64,000 nucleotides of DNA from an uncultured Faecalibacterium sp. (GCA_934524985.1 CAKSYT010000004.1:1-64000), one strand, 5' to 3'. Counted from the stretch's first letter, positions 24,190-34,359 are shown. Numbers and translations: made by a program. Notes: a model not told the origin generated them from the sequence alone.

Positions 24190-26019
24190 TCAGGTTTCAG
24201 AAATTCCAAGGGCAGAGCCGCCCTCCTCTGCAATCAGGGACATCTTTTTCTGCGCTCTGCGCACAAGGTCGCGCACATGGTAGAGCTCCTCCTCCGAGGA
24301 GGTGGCCCATGCGGCGGTGAACAGGATGGGGTACTCCGGGTTCAGCTTGTTGTACTCATCCACCTGACTTTGCAGGATGCGGATCATGACCTCTGCCTTC
24401 CGGCTGCTGCACTCATCAAAGAAGGCAAGGAACTTGCCCGCGCCGTTGTAGCCCACCGTGCCATCGGTGTCGCCCATCAGCTGCAAAAGACCGGAAAAAT
24501 CCTTCAGGATGCTGTCGCCCACATGGTAGCCGAAGCGGCGGCTCATCTCGGTCAGGTTGTCCAGCTGAAAGGCAAAGCAGGTAAAGTCCTCCGGCAGAAT
24601 GCGGTCGGCAATGCTGGTGATATACACATTGAGCTTTTCGCGGTTGGGCATCCCGGTCTTTTTGTCCACATACAGCAGATAATCCACCACATCCGAGATA
24701 CGTCCCAGCAAAATGGCACCGCAGCAGCCGATAACAAAGAACAGCACCAGTGCCAGCATCAGGTACAGCTTGACATTGATGGCGGCAGCCACCTGCACCG
24801 AGCTGATCATCTTCAGATAATCCGCGCTGATGTACAGGTTCAGCTCCTTACTGCTGGTATTGATGATCTCGTAGTAGTTCTTCAGTTCTGTCTCGTAATC
24901 ATTGATCAGGTTTTCCATCGCAGCGTGCTGCTCGTTTGTGCCGCCAAAATCCACGTTGCGGAAGTTTTGCAGGATCTCCTCCTGAAACTGCCGGTCGATC
25001 TGGCTGGCAGCCACCTGCTGTTCCAGCGACACCAGCTTCAGCACCAGACCGTCGTAGGTGGTCTGTGCCCTATCGCCCGAGCCCTCCAGCTCGATGTTGT
25101 TCAGGATGTATTCTGCGGACACCACCTCGCCCCGGTCGGTAAAGTAGTTTTTCAGCAGGTCGGCGTTCTTGTACACATACTGGTCGGTCAGGCTCCACAG
25201 ACTGTCCCGCTGCTCGGTGGTGATCTGCTCGTCCTGTTTTGCGGTCTCGATGCAGTTGGCCAGATATTCCTGCAGCACCGTGCCGTCCCGCACCTGCGGG
25301 CCGTTGAGCACATAGGCGTACAGTGCCGGAATGGTGTATTTTTTGAAATCGGAATAGATATCGCACAGGTCTGCATAGGTGTAGCCGGTGCGGGAGGAGC
25401 GGAAGTCCGGGTAATGTTCCCGCTTGCTCAGCAGGTAGTCCTGCATCTCAGTGGTATCGTTTTCCAGAATGCGGACACACTCGTAGTAGTCGTAGCCGTT
25501 GTCCAGCAGGCCGGACGAGGGGTTGAGCGAGAGCTTCTGCTCCACATATTTTTCGGTATAATAGGTGCAGTAGCTCTGGATGATGGCATCCAGCATATTG
25601 CGGGCATAGCCGGCACCCAGCGATCCGTCCACCACAAGGCTCACCCGATAGGTATCGGGGAAATAGGTCACCTCTTCGCCCTTTTTCAGCAGTGCCTCGT
25701 TGATGGTCTCCTGATCCTCCGAAATGACCGGGGTCACCGAGATGTTGGAGCGGATGGTGCTCAGCCGCCCGGAAGCGCCCAGCGCATCCATGGCCTGCGA
25801 GATGACTGTGGAGGAGTAGATCTCGTTGACGTCCAGATCGCTGCCGTCCGGGGTGTAGCCGTCTGAGATGCCATCGTTGGTATAGCGGATGATGACAGAA
25901 GCGGTGTACATCTGCCGCCCGTCTGCATACAGGTAGATGGCGGCAGCGCCTGCCAGCGACACCAGAAAGATCAGCAGGCTGAAACGCTTCAGATAGCGCA
26001 GGATCTCAAACTTTTTCAT
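24190..26019 (-). CDS. Wzz-like chain-length protein fused to a degenerate GGDEF domain
   Basis: The product has 609 residues. It opens with MKKFEILRYLKRFSLLIF and a first membrane helix (about 10-30), then a long, mostly helical outer domain (about 35-410), then a second helix (about 412-435), which is the layout of Wzz/polysaccharide co-polymerases. The cytoplasmic end (about 440-609) looks like a GGDEF domain: KKTGMPNREKLN in place of D-x-LTGLPNR, and GYNGAGKFLAFF where GGDEF would be. The catalytic signature is lost, so it should not make c-di-GMP but may sense nucleotide or regulate chain length. It overlaps the previous gene by ATGA. Confidence 0.8.
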   Translation of the reverse strand: MKKFEILRYLKRFSLLIFLVSLAGAAAIYLYADGRQMYTASVIIRYTNDGISDGYTPDGSDLDVNEIYSSTVISQAMDALGASGRLSTIRSNISVTPVISEDQETINEALLKKGEEVTYFPDTYRVSLVVDGSLGAGYARNMLDAIIQSYCTYYTEKYVEQKLSLNPSSGLLDNGYDYYECVRILENDTTEMQDYLLSKREHYPDFRSSRTGYTYADLCDIYSDFKKYTIPALYAYVLNGPQVRDGTVLQEYLANCIETAKQDEQITTEQRDSLWSLTDQYVYKNADLLKNYFTDRGEVVSAEYILNNIELEGSGDRAQTTYDGLVLKLVSLEQQVAASQIDRQFQEEILQNFRNVDFGGTNEQHAAMENLINDYETELKNYYEIINTSSKELNLYISADYLKMISSVQVAAAINVKLYLMLALVLFFVIGCCGAILLGRISDVVDYLLYVDKKTGMPNREKLNVYITSIADRILPEDFTCFAFQLDNLTEMSRRFGYHVGDSILKDFSGLLQLMGDTDGTVGYNGAGKFLAFFDECSSRKAEVMIRILQSQVDEYNKLNPEYPILFTAAWATSSEEELYHVRDLVRRAQKKMSLIAEEGGSALGISET

Positions 26020-27314
26020 TTGCGTTTTCCTGCCTTTCTGCGTTTGCGTTCGTGGAGCAGCCATGCGCCGCCCAGCATGACGGCAACGGACTCCATCAGG
26101 GTCTTTTTCAGGCTCAGCCGCTGGATAAAGGAGGCTGAACCGTAGGCAAAGGTGATATAGTTCTGGGATTTATACTTGACGTAGGCCTTATCCAGCACGA
26201 ACAGCTGCTCCGAGATCTCGTTGATGGCGGTCTCCAGCTTGTTCACCATGGCCTGTGCTTCGGCCAGACGCGGCTGGCCGGCGTCCAGCTCCCGGATCTT
26301 CTGGATCACATAATTCGTGCTCACGATCTCAGATTGGTAGTCGGTGGCATCGGACAGAGAAGTATCTGCCGCCCGCGCCAGCGCGTCCATGGCGGTCTTG
26401 GTGCGGGACATATAGTATTCGCTGGCCTCATCCACGGTGGGGATCATCATGATGGAGGTCATAGACTTTTCGTAGATGGAAATGCCCTTTTTGTCCGCGT
26501 CATAATAGGCCTGCTGCTTGCGCATGGCAATATCGTCGATCTTGTTCTTATATTCCAGAATATTGGTCAGCATGGACGGGTCGCGGGCAACGCCGCCCTC
26601 AATGATAAAGGCCATGGCATTAGGCAGATCGTAATCCACCAGATTATTGATCTTTTTACCCAGCGTGGTAAAGTTGTTGGTGGCAGAGTCGGGGTTAGCC
26701 TCGTCCGTAAAGCTTTTGTTCTCCTGCAGGCGGGCGTTCAGGTAGCGGTTCAGCGCAGCAGCGCGCACCTCCAGCTCGTTCAGCCGCAGGTAAGGCTCGC
26801 ACGCAGTGGTCACTTCCAGCTTTTCCTTGAGGATGCTCTGGTTGTCGCAGTAGTTGCTCAAAAAGATCTCCCGGTAGGATTCGCACACGCTCTGCAAAAG
26901 ATCCGTGGCCTTGCGGCTGCCAAGCTCCAGCTTGCGGGTGTTGATGGAAAGATAGTAGTTGGTACTGATATACTCGCTGCCGTTGGCGCTGCCGGTGCTG
27001 TCCGGGCTCAGATAAAGGCACGCAGCCAGCTGGGACGGGGTAAGGCTGTCCTGTAAGCCCACCCGCCGGATGGCGCGCTTCATCACCTCGTCCGAAACGA
27101 TCTCGTAGGCGTTGAAGCGGGTCTTGTTGGGGTTCATGCCCAGCGCGGCTTCGGAGTAATTGAAGGAGATGCTGGCGGTGGCGCTGTCGGCACTTTTAAA
27201 ATAGTGGATCAGCCCGAACAGACAGCACAAGGTCAGCAGGCAGAGAAACAGGCGGTATTTATTTGTCCAGATATGGCGCAGCGCCTGTTTGATCTTTTCT
27301 TTGATGTCATCCAT
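26016..27314 (-). CDS. Wzz-like membrane protein, likely polysaccharide chain-length regulator
   Basis: The 432-residue protein has an N-terminal helix (about 22-40) and a C-terminal helix (about 395-415), with a long helical outer region, ending in a short basic cytoplasmic tail (HERKRRKAGKRK). That is the two-helix co-polymerase layout, although sequence similarity to classical Wzz is weak. It overlaps the next gene by four bases, so the two co-polymerase-like proteins are translated together and may form one complex. Confidence 0.75.
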   Translation of the reverse strand: MDDIKEKIKQALRHIWTNKYRLFLCLLTLCCLFGLIHYFKSADSATASISFNYSEAALGMNPNKTRFNAYEIVSDEVMKRAIRRVGLQDSLTPSQLAACLYLSPDSTGSANGSEYISTNYYLSINTRKLELGSRKATDLLQSVCESYREIFLSNYCDNQSILKEKLEVTTACEPYLRLNELEVRAAALNRYLNARLQENKSFTDEANPDSATNNFTTLGKKINNLVDYDLPNAMAFIIEGGVARDPSMLTNILEYKNKIDDIAMRKQQAYYDADKKGISIYEKSMTSIMMIPTVDEASEYYMSRTKTAMDALARAADTSLSDATDYQSEIVSTNYVIQKIRELDAGQPRLAEAQAMVNKLETAINEISEQLFVLDKAYVKYKSQNYITFAYGSASFIQRLSLKKTLMESVAVMLGGAWLLHERKRRKAGKRK

Positions 27315-27360
27315 GGCATTCTACCCTTTTGCAGCGGCCTGCACGCGCAGCGCAGACTGC

Positions 27361-28302
27361 TTAGTCGATGTCAATGACCGAAAGCTCCGGCACGTTGTTG
27401 ATGCGGGGAACCCGGCTGGAATCGCCCAGTCCCCGGCTTACGATGAGGGTGGCGTTGTTGGCAAGCCCATAGCTGCCACCGGCATAGTCGGGCAGAAAGC
27501 CCTCCTCGGCGCTATAAAGCGGGCCGACCTTCGGCAGACGCACGATGCCGCCGTGGGTGTGCCCGGCAAGACCCAGCTCAAAGGAATAATTTTCCAGATG
27601 CTCGGTAAAGTAAGTGGGCACATGCGCCAGACAGATGCGCAGGTCGTAGTCCGTCTGCTGCTCTGCGGCGTCCATAAAGGTGCTGGCACCGTAGTTGTAA
27701 AAGTCCGCCGGGCTGCCCTCCACGCCCAGAATGCTGATCACATTATCGCGGACGGTATAGCGCGCTTCCTCATTGCGCAGAATGGTCACCCCGGCGGCGG
27801 TGAACTTTTCCACCAGTGCCTGATCGCCGTCCAGAAAATACAGCTCGTCCTCGTGGTTGCCCAGCACTCCGCACACCGGCGCGATCTGGCTCAGCTGGCT
27901 GCACAGGGAGAGCATATTATCATAGCTGGAACCTTCGCCGTAGGTCACAAGGTCGCCGCCCAGCAAAATCAGATCCGGGGCAAGGCTGCGGATATCCTGC
28001 ACCAGCTCGCAGTTGTCCTGTCCGTATTCCCGCAGGTGTACATCGGTAAGAAAAACGACCCGGCAGCTCTGGGTCAGCTTGCGGGAGTGAATCTGATAAA
28101 ACTCTGCGGTGTAGTGGGTGCGGTTATAGCAGATATTCTGCCACAGCGCCCCGCCCAGCAGGGCGAGCAGAACAATAAAAAACAGCAGCGTCAGCAGCAC
28201 CTGTTTCCAGAGGGGCGTTGCACTCCGCGCGCAGCTGCCGCTGTGTGAGTGTCTGCCGCTTTGCGCTGCGCCTTTTCCGTGCTTTGCTTTGATAAAGGCC
28301 AC
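27361..28302 (-). CDS. Membrane-anchored calcineurin-like phosphoesterase
   Basis: From the GTG at 28302 the product has 313 residues; a TTG at 28380 is a longer alternative, but a TATAAT-like promoter element overlaps that region. A single helix (about residues 30-52) is followed by the metallophosphatase motifs VFLTDVHL, LLGGDLVTYGEG, GVLGNHEDE and GHTHGG. YkuE/YaeI-type enzymes of this design act on lipid-linked substrates at the outer membrane face. It heads the polysaccharide cluster; it could trim a lipid carrier, but that is inference. Confidence 0.85.
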   Translation of the reverse strand: MAFIKAKHGKGAAQSGRHSHSGSCARSATPLWKQVLLTLLFFIVLLALLGGALWQNICYNRTHYTAEFYQIHSRKLTQSCRVVFLTDVHLREYGQDNCELVQDIRSLAPDLILLGGDLVTYGEGSSYDNMLSLCSQLSQIAPVCGVLGNHEDELYFLDGDQALVEKFTAAGVTILRNEEARYTVRDNVISILGVEGSPADFYNYGASTFMDAAEQQTDYDLRICLAHVPTYFTEHLENYSFELGLAGHTHGGIVRLPKVGPLYSAEEGFLPDYAGGSYGLANNATLIVSRGLGDSSRVPRINNVPELSVIDID

Positions 28303-28469
28303 ATCCTTTCTGCCGGGAAACGTTGCAGGGAGAAGGACACAGCGCCAGACCGCAGCCCATCTCTCCCAAAACGAATACAAGAATTGATATATAAGGAAAT
28401 TATAACATATTTATAGTGAAAAGCAAAGAGCGCATCTCTGTCGTGAGCGGATTTCACATTTTGGAAAAA

Positions 28470-28545
28470 CTCCCCGTGAAAAAGGGGCACCGGAGCGTCC
28501 GCAGACGCTCCGGTGCCCCGAAATTATAAAATCATTTCAAATCGT
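28470..28545 (-). terminator. UGCG-loop variable-stem hairpin, copy 2 (terminator of lepA)
   Basis: Arms 28484-28499 and 28504-28519 form a perfect 16-bp stem around CGCA (TGCG on the minus strand), followed on the minus strand by TTTTTCACGGGG. Located 23-84 bases past the lepA stop. The flank nearest lepA contains AAATTATAAAATCATTT, like the other copies. Confidence 0.85.
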
Positions 28546-28567
28546 TCTGTCTGCGGTGCAGCACGGC

Positions 28568-30379
28568 TCAATCGTCGTCGCTGTCCAGCTTGAGCACGGC
28601 GGTAAAGGCTTCACTGGGCAGAGAAACGCTGCCCAGCTGACGCATCTTCTTTTTGCCTTCCTTCTGCTTTTCCAGCAGTTTCTTTTTACGGGAGATGTCG
28701 CCGCCGTAGCACTTGGCCAGCACGTCTTTGCGCATGGCTTTGACCGTCTCGCGGGCAATGATCTTGCCGCCGATGGCTGCCTGCACCGGGATCTCAAACA
28801 GGTTGCGCGGGATGTTGTCCCGCAGCTTTTCGCAGATGCGGCGTCCCTTGGCGTAGGCGTTGTCCCGGAACACGATCATGGACAGTGCGTCCACGGGGTC
28901 GCCGTTGAGCAGGAAATCCAGCTTGACCAGATCGCTCTCGCGGTACTCCTTGAACTCGTAGTCGTAGCTGGCGTAGCCACGGCTGCGGCTCTTGATGGCG
29001 TCAAAGAAGTCGTACACGATCTCGCCCAGCGGCAAAGCATAGTGCAGGTCCACCCGCACATCGTCCAGATACTTCATATCGATCAGCACGCCGCGCTTGC
29101 TCTGGCACAGATCCATCAAACCGCCCACATAGTCGTTGGGGGTGTACAGGTGCACATCCACAAAGGGCTCTTCCTGCTTGACGATGTTGCTGGGGTCCGG
29201 GTAGCTGGAGGGGTTGTCGATCATCTCCACCGTGCCGTCAGTCAAAGTCAGGCGGTAGCGCACGCTGGGGGTGGTAGTGATGATGTCCAGATCGAACTCC
29301 CGCTCCAAACGCTCGGTGATGATCTCCATGTGCAGCAGACCCAAGAAGCCGCAGCGGAAGCCGAAGCCCAGCGCGGCGCTGGTCTCCAGCTCAAAGGTCA
29401 GGGAGGCGTCGTTCAGCTGCAATTTTTCCAGCGCGTCCTTCAGGTCGGGGTACTTGGCACCATCGGCAGGGTAGATGCCGCAGAACACCATGGGCTTGAC
29501 CTGACGGTAGCCGGGCAGCGCCTCTGCGGTGGGGCGCTCTGCCAGCGTGACGGTATCACCCACGCGGGTATCCTGCACCGTCTTGATGCTGGCGGTCAGG
29601 TAGCCTACCTCACCGGCCTGCAGCTGGGCGCAGGGGGTCAGGGCGGTGGCACCCATGTGACCCACCTCCACCAGCGTGAACTCTGCGCCGGTGGCCATCA
29701 TGCGGATGGTGTCGCCGGGCTTCACCGTGCCCTCGAACACGCGGATGTAGACGATGACGCCCTTGTAGCTGTCGTAGATGCTGTCGAAGATCAGCGCCTT
29801 GAGGGGTGCGTCCGGGTCGCCGGTGGGGGCGGGGATATCGCTGACCACGCGCTCCAGCACCTGATCGATGTTCAGGCCGGTCTTGGCGGAGACGCGGGGC
29901 GCGTCCATGCAGGGCAGGCCGATCACGTCCTCCACCTCCTGCGCCACCTCGTCCGGGTGGGCGCTGGGCAGGTCGATCTTGTTCAGGATGGGCACCAGCT
30001 CCAGATCATGTTCCAGTGCCATATAGGTGTTGGCCAGCGTCTGCGCCTCCACGCCCTGCGTGGCGTCCACCACCAGAATCGCGCCCTCGCAGGCGGCCAG
30101 ACTGCGGCTGACCTCGTAGGCGAAGTCCACATGACCCGGGGTATCGATCAGGTTGAACTCGTAGGTCTTGCCGTCCTTTGCGGTATAGTTCATGGTCACG
30201 GCACGCGCCTTGATGGTAATGCCGCGCTCGCGCTCGATATCCATGTTGTCCAGGATCTGGTCCTCCATGGTGCGCTCGTCCACGCTCTTGGTCAGTTCCA
30301 GAATGCGGTCGGACAGGGTGGATTTGCCGTGGTCGATATGTGCAATGATGCAGAAGTTGCGGATGTTGTCTCTTGCCAT
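28568..30379 (-). CDS. lepA: Elongation factor 4 (LepA), ribosomal back-translocase GTPase
   Basis: The product has 603 residues, the usual length. G motifs are clear: [12 protein letters not shown] (G1), the RERGITI switch (near 50), DTPGHVDF (G3) and NKIDLP (G4, near 130). The C-terminal domain typical of LepA ends [22 protein letters not shown]. It binds ribosomes under stress such as altered ionic strength. It lies 19 bases after alr on the same strand and may share a transcript with the alr-ttcA group. Confidence 0.97.
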   Translation of the reverse strand: MARDNIRNFCIIAHIDHGKSTLSDRILELTKSVDERTMEDQILDNMDIERERGITIKARAVTMNYTAKDGKTYEFNLIDTPGHVDFAYEVSRSLAACEGAILVVDATQGVEAQTLANTYMALEHDLELVPILNKIDLPSAHPDEVAQEVEDVIGLPCMDAPRVSAKTGLNIDQVLERVVSDIPAPTGDPDAPLKALIFDSIYDSYKGVIVYIRVFEGTVKPGDTIRMMATGAEFTLVEVGHMGATALTPCAQLQAGEVGYLTASIKTVQDTRVGDTVTLAERPTAEALPGYRQVKPMVFCGIYPADGAKYPDLKDALEKLQLNDASLTFELETSAALGFGFRCGFLGLLHMEIITERLEREFDLDIITTTPSVRYRLTLTDGTVEMIDNPSSYPDPSNIVKQEEPFVDVHLYTPNDYVGGLMDLCQSKRGVLIDMKYLDDVRVDLHYALPLGEIVYDFFDAIKSRSRGYASYDYEFKEYRESDLVKLDFLLNGDPVDALSMIVFRDNAYAKGRRICEKLRDNIPRNLFEIPVQAAIGGKIIARETVKAMRKDVLAKCYGGDISRKKKLLEKQKEGKKKMRQLGSVSLPSEAFTAVLKLDSDDD

Positions 30380-30398
30380 GTAGTTCCTCCGGGCAGCT

Positions 30399-31601
30399 TT
30401 ATGCTTCTAAGATCCAGTCCTCCACGGCCACGATCTGTCCGTGGTCGCGGTAGACGCGGGGCACGCGGCGGGAAACGCCGCACAGCACTTCGTAGGGGAT
30501 GGTATCGGTCTTGCGGGCGATGGTCTCTGCGGTGTCGCTCACGGTGCCGCCCCACAGGATGGCTTCATCGTCCTCGCGCACCTCCGGTACGTCGGTCACG
30601 TCCACCATCATCTGATCCATGCACACCCGCCCCAGCACCGGGCAGGCCTTGCCGTGGATCTCCACCACGCCCTTGCCGCAGCTGAGCAGCCGGGGGTAGC
30701 CGTCGGCATAGCCGGTGCAAAGGGTGGCTACCCGGGTGGGCTTTTCGGCGGTAAAGCGGCGGCCGTAGCTGGCGCACTGGCCGGGCTGCATCTCCTTGAT
30801 CATGCTCACCACGGTCTTGAGGGTCATTACCGGCTTAAAGCGGCCAAAGCGCACCTCATCGCTGGGGTCGTAGCCGTACAGGATGATGCCGGGGCGTGCC
30901 ATGCAGCGCTCCCGGGGCAGTCCCTCCGGCCAGTCCGGGTGCAGCATGACCCCGGCAGAGTTATCGCAGTGCACAAGGGCAGGCTCCCGCCCGGCGGCCT
31001 TCAGCGCGTGGAAGGCTTTCACGAACAGCGTGTGCTGTTCGGCGGTGTAGGCCACATTCTCCGGGGCGGTGTCGTCAGCCACGGAAAAATGCTGGAACAG
31101 GCCGGTCATCTCCAGCCCGGGCAGCGCACAGGCTTCCAGCATTTCCCGGATAGCGGCGTCAAAATCGGTGCGCAGGGCAAAGCCGATGCGCCCCATGCCG
31201 GTGTCGGCTTTGAGGTGGATGTGCACCCTGCCCCCTGCCGCCACGGCGGCTTCGCTCAGGGCGCGTGCCTGCCCAAGGGAGTAGCAGGCCACGGTGATGT
31301 CGTTTTGGATCAGGGCGGCGGCATAGGCGGGCTGCACATGACCCAGAATAAGGATGGGCAAAGTCTGCCCCGCCTTGCGCAGCTGCACGGCTTCGGTCAG
31401 GCAGCTGACCGCCAGCCATGCGGCGCCCTCCTCGGCGAATACCCGGGCGCACTGTACCGCGCCGTGGCCGTAGCTGTCCGCCTTGACCACTGCGCACAGG
31501 GGCAGCGCCCCTGCCCGGGCTTTTACCTCCCGGAAATTATACCGAAGGGCCTCGAGGTCGATCTCGGCCCAGACGTGTTTTTCAAACGGTTGTGTCTGCA
31601 T
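30399..31601 (-). CDS. alr: Alanine racemase
   Basis: The 400-residue product carries the PLP lysine K40 in [13 protein letters not shown], and the catalytic tyrosine region [11 protein letters not shown] (near 275). It converts L-alanine to D-alanine for peptidoglycan. The start at 31601 follows AAAAGGAAAC; the ORF extends upstream only as a shadow of the TtcA-like gene, which it overlaps by 20 bases. A fold-type III barrel with a beta C-terminus fits the length. Confidence 0.95.
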   Translation of the reverse strand: MQTQPFEKHVWAEIDLEALRYNFREVKARAGALPLCAVVKADSYGHGAVQCARVFAEEGAAWLAVSCLTEAVQLRKAGQTLPILILGHVQPAYAAALIQNDITVACYSLGQARALSEAAVAAGGRVHIHLKADTGMGRIGFALRTDFDAAIREMLEACALPGLEMTGLFQHFSVADDTAPENVAYTAEQHTLFVKAFHALKAAGREPALVHCDNSAGVMLHPDWPEGLPRERCMARPGIILYGYDPSDEVRFGRFKPVMTLKTVVSMIKEMQPGQCASYGRRFTAEKPTRVATLCTGYADGYPRLLSCGKGVVEIHGKACPVLGRVCMDQMMVDVTDVPEVREDDEAILWGGTVSDTAETIARKTDTIPYEVLCGVSRRVPRVYRDHGQIVAVEDWILEA

Positions 31602-32382
31602 GATCTGTTTCCTTTTTTGGTACGATAAAGCTGCCCCGGCCCGTGTGGACGGGACGCCAGCCGTCAATGCCGCTCTCCTGCAAAGCATGGAGGGTCTTTT
31701 GCCGGAAGGCGTGGTCGGTGCGGCAGCGCTCCTGCACAAATTCCTTGGTCTGTTCCCGTACGGTAACACCGTCGGCGGGGCAGCGGCTCTTCACGATGGG
31801 CAAGCCCGCCTCCCGCACAGCGCACTGCACCTCGTACTCCGTTGCCAGCAGCATGGGGCGGATGAGGGTGAGATCCCGCTGGGAAAGGTAGGTCACCGGC
31901 GAGAAGCAGCCGATGCGTCCCTCCCGCCAGAGATTCATATAAAAGGTCTCCACGGCATCATCCAGATGATGCCCCAGCGCCACCTTGTTGCAGCCCAGCT
32001 CCTGCGCGGCGGTGTGCAGCGCGCCCCGCCGCAGCTTGGCGCACAGGGCGCAGGGGTTCTTCTCTTTACGGTACTCGAACACCACAGGGCCGATCTCGGT
32101 GCGGCGCACCTCGTAGGGGATGCCGTGCTCCCGGAACAACTCTGCCAGCGCGGAGTAGTCCATGGGCTGATGGTCGAACTGCGGGTCCAGCGTGACCGCC
32201 ACCACCTCGTAATCAAAGCCGATGTACTTGCGCAGCATGGAAAGACCGATGGTCAGCGCCACGCTGTCCTTGCCGCCGGAAACGCCCACCATCACCCGGT
32301 CACCGGGGGCGATCATTTCATAGTCCTGTACGGCCTTGCGCATCAGGCCGCAAAGCCGCTGCATTGCACGAAGATCACTCAT
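31582..32382 (-). CDS. TtcA-like PP-loop tRNA thiolase
   Basis: The product has 266 residues. It has the ATP PP-loop SGGKDS (residues 35-40) and a CALC pair (near 112) plus another cysteine in KSRCPADG (near 200), the pattern of TtcA-type tRNA sulfur-transfer enzymes, which bind an Fe-S cluster. HHLDDAVETF (near 138) is also typical. It overlaps the hypothetical gene upstream by ATGA and alr downstream by 20 bases. Which tRNA base it modifies cannot be told. Confidence 0.85.
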   Translation of the reverse strand: MSDLRAMQRLCGLMRKAVQDYEMIAPGDRVMVGVSGGKDSVALTIGLSMLRKYIGFDYEVVAVTLDPQFDHQPMDYSALAELFREHGIPYEVRRTEIGPVVFEYRKEKNPCALCAKLRRGALHTAAQELGCNKVALGHHLDDAVETFYMNLWREGRIGCFSPVTYLSQRDLTLIRPMLLATEYEVQCAVREAGLPIVKSRCPADGVTVREQTKEFVQERCRTDHAFRQKTLHALQESGIDGWRPVHTGRGSFIVPKKETDHADTTV

Positions 32383-32948
32383 GACAGGCTCACGCTTTCT
32401 ACCAGATTGACCACATCGCTGATGGAGGCCAGCTTTGTCAGCGCCGAGACATAGACCACATCGCCGCTGTCGTAGGTGATGGTAGCCAGTACGGCGTAGT
32501 AGGTGCGGATATCGCAGCGCACCGCTTCCACCGCTGCGCTCTCCACAGTCAGGTTGACCTTGCGGGGCTTGATGACGCCGTAAGCCTGCTTGAGGTCGGC
32601 TTCCGAATCCTCAATAAAGTTATCATAGCTGTCGGCGGTGCCGCGCTGCAGCAAAACAGCCTGATAATCCTCGCTGTCTGCTGTGTCAGCGGTAGCAAGT
32701 TCCAGCACGGTGCCGAGGGTCGCGTCCTCGGTCATGCGGCACACACTCCACACGCTGCTGTCGTAGTAGACAGAGACGCCGTTCGTGCCGGTATAGCGGG
32801 TGTCGGGTGTCGCGGGGGTCTGCCGGTTCACCAGCAGGGTGAGCACCATGTAGGCGGCGATGCCCAGACAGATGAAAATGGCCATCGCCGTCAGCAGCTT
32901 GGAGCTGCGGCGCTGCGCCGAAGAAGTGCGGTCGATCTCATTTGGCAT
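32379..32948 (-). CDS. Single-pass membrane protein of unknown function
   Basis: The 189-residue protein has a short cytoplasmic start (NEIDRTSSAQRRSS), one helix (about 17-39, LLTAMAIFICLGIAAYMVLTLL) and an outer alpha/beta domain of about 145 residues with regular strands (VSVYYDSSVWSV, YYAVLATITYDSGDVVYVS). It resembles PsbP-like or lipoprotein-like domains found in Clostridia. First gene of the minus-strand set that continues into the TtcA-like gene. Confidence 0.72.
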   Translation of the reverse strand: MPNEIDRTSSAQRRSSKLLTAMAIFICLGIAAYMVLTLLVNRQTPATPDTRYTGTNGVSVYYDSSVWSVCRMTEDATLGTVLELATADTADSEDYQAVLLQRGTADSYDNFIEDSEADLKQAYGVIKPRKVNLTVESAAVEAVRCDIRTYYAVLATITYDSGDVVYVSALTKLASISDVVNLVESVSLS

Positions 32949-33171
32949 GGATGTATTCTCCTTGTGTTGGCAAAGGCAGCGGTGCGCCGCCCATATCCTT
33001 TATAGTATACCACAACCGCAGCGGGATTTGTAGCGGGCAAATGGCAAAAATATGCCGGTGCGGGCAAAAAACTTTTGCAAAAATCGAAATTAAGAAATCA
33101 AGAGGATTTGAAAGAAAACAAGCGATTTTGAGAGTTTCAAAAATTTCCGCCGAAAAAATCAAAAAATCATG

Positions 33172-33200
33172 TTGACAGGCGCGTTTTTGTGTTGTATACT
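33172..33200 (+). promoter_or_regulatory. Promoter of rplM-rpsI
   Basis: TTGACA (33172-33177), 17 bases, TATACT (33195-33200). The short leader (33207-33261) contains a small hairpin, GCGCCCC with GGGTGC, a place where L13 autoregulation could act. Nothing else is seen in 32949-33171 beyond a minus-strand -10-like TATACT at 33004-33009. Confidence 0.8.
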
Positions 33201-33261
33201 GACACTCGCGCCCCAAAAGGGTGCCTGAAACGTACAAAAAGCTTATCAGGAGGAAATAGAT

Positions 33262-33690
33262 ATGAGCACTACTCTCGTAAAGCCCGCTGAAGTCGAGCGT
33301 AAGTGGTACCTGCTCGACGCTGCCGGCAAGAGCCTGGGCCACGTCGCTGCTGAGGCCGCTGTTCTGCTGCGCGGCAAGCAGAAGGTCGATTACACCCCCA
33401 ACGTGGACTGCGGCGATTTCGTTGTTGTCATCAACTGCGACAAGGCTGTTCTGACCGGCAAGAAGGCCGAGCAGAAGTTCCACATCACCCACAGCAAGTA
33501 CATCGGCGGCCTGAAGAAGGTCCAGTACAGCAAGCTGATGGCTGAGAACAGCGATCTGGCTATGACCTACGCTGTCAAGGGCATGATCCCTTCCAACACC
33601 ATCGGTGCTAAGGCTCTGACCCGCCTGCACTGCTACCAGGGTGCCGAGCACGCTCACGCTGCTCAGAAGCCCGAGAAGATCGAGTTCTAA
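33262..33690 (+). CDS. rplM: 50S ribosomal protein L13
   Basis: The product has 142 residues, standard for L13 ([54 protein letters not shown]). AGGAGG lies before the ATG. The order L13-S9 in one operon is nearly universal; S9 starts 17 bases downstream. Confidence 0.98.
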   Translation: MSTTLVKPAEVERKWYLLDAAGKSLGHVAAEAAVLLRGKQKVDYTPNVDCGDFVVVINCDKAVLTGKKAEQKFHITHSKYIGGLKKVQYSKLMAENSDLAMTYAVKGMIPSNTIGAKALTRLHCYQGAEHAHAAQKPEKIEF

Positions 33691-33707
33691 GAAGGAGGCA
33701 ATCGAAT

Positions 33708-34106
33708 ATGTACGAAACCAAACCTTATTTCTACGGCACTGGTCGTCGTAAGGATTCCGTTGCCCGCGTTCGCGTTTACACCGGCACCGGTAAGATCACC
33801 ATCAACGATCGTGATATCGACAACTACTTCGGTCTGGAGACCCTGAAGCTGATCGTCCGTTCTCCGCTGGTCCTGCTGGGCCTGGAGGGCAAGTATGACG
33901 TCGTCGTCCGCGTTTCCGGCGGCGGTGTTTCCGGTCAGGCTGGCGCTATCCGTCACGGCCTGAGCCGCGCCCTGCTGCAGCAGAGCGACGAGAACCGTCC
34001 TGTGCTGAAGAAGGCTGGCTTCCTGACCCGCGATCCTCGTATGAAGGAGCGTAAGAAGTACGGTCTGAAGGCTGCACGTCGTGCTCCCCAGTTCTCCAAG
34101 CGCTGA
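33708..34106 (+). CDS. rpsI: 30S ribosomal protein S9
   Basis: The product has 132 residues. [37 protein letters not shown] and the basic tail RRAPQFSKR, whose last residues reach into the ribosomal P site, are diagnostic. GAAGGAGG precedes the ATG. The final 25 bases of the gene and the terminator behind it are duplicated 204 bases downstream. Confidence 0.98.
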   Translation: MYETKPYFYGTGRRKDSVARVRVYTGTGKITINDRDIDNYFGLETLKLIVRSPLVLLGLEGKYDVVVRVSGGGVSGQAGAIRHGLSRALLQQSDENRPVLKKAGFLTRDPRMKERKKYGLKAARRAPQFSKR

Positions 34107-34359
34107 TTATATTTCAGATGCACTTTTACGGCTCTGCTTCGGCAGAGCCGTTTTTTTGTTGCCCCTTTCCCGGAGAACTGGGGAGCACGACTGCGCATCT
34201 CCGGCGGTTGCCCCGCAAGGGGCGAGCCGGAGGCGCTTAAAATCTTTGCTCAAGCATCGCGTGCAGGGCTGCGCCCTGCCAGCGATGCTCCCCAGTTTTC
34301 CAAGCGCTGATTATATTTCAGATGCACTTTTACGGCTCTGCTTCGGCAGAGCCGTTTTT
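34082..34359. repeat. Direct 74-bp duplication of the rpsI 3' end and terminator, plus inverted copy
   Basis: 34082-34155 and 34286-34359 differ at one base and each hold the last rpsI codons, the trailer and the GGCTCTGC-TTCG-GCAGAGCC terminator. Between them, 34172-34191 is an exact inverted copy of 34078-34097. Also between are two compound hairpins: CTCCGGC/GCCGGAG enclosing GCCCC-GCAA-GGGGC (34200-34234), and GCATCGC/GCGATGC enclosing GCAGGGC/GCCCTGC (about 34255-34289). Confidence 0.8.
34131..34157 (+). terminator. Terminator of rplM-rpsI
   Basis: GGCTCTGC, loop TTCG, GCAGAGCC, then seven T. A second identical hairpin sits at about 34333-34359 and a third, weaker one at 34368-34406 just before the purA promoter. 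Confidence 0.88.

Noticed and set aside
23932..25866. 644-codon open frame opposite the Wzz-GGDEF gene
   Set aside because: Shadow frame running across a gene with clear membrane and domain layout on the minus strand.
28302..28380. TTG at 28380 as start of the phosphoesterase
   Set aside because: No ribosome binding site, and a TATAAT-like promoter element lies immediately upstream, leaving almost no leader.
28556..30685. 709-codon open frame opposite lepA and alr
   Set aside because: Shadow frame; lepA is unmistakable on the other strand.
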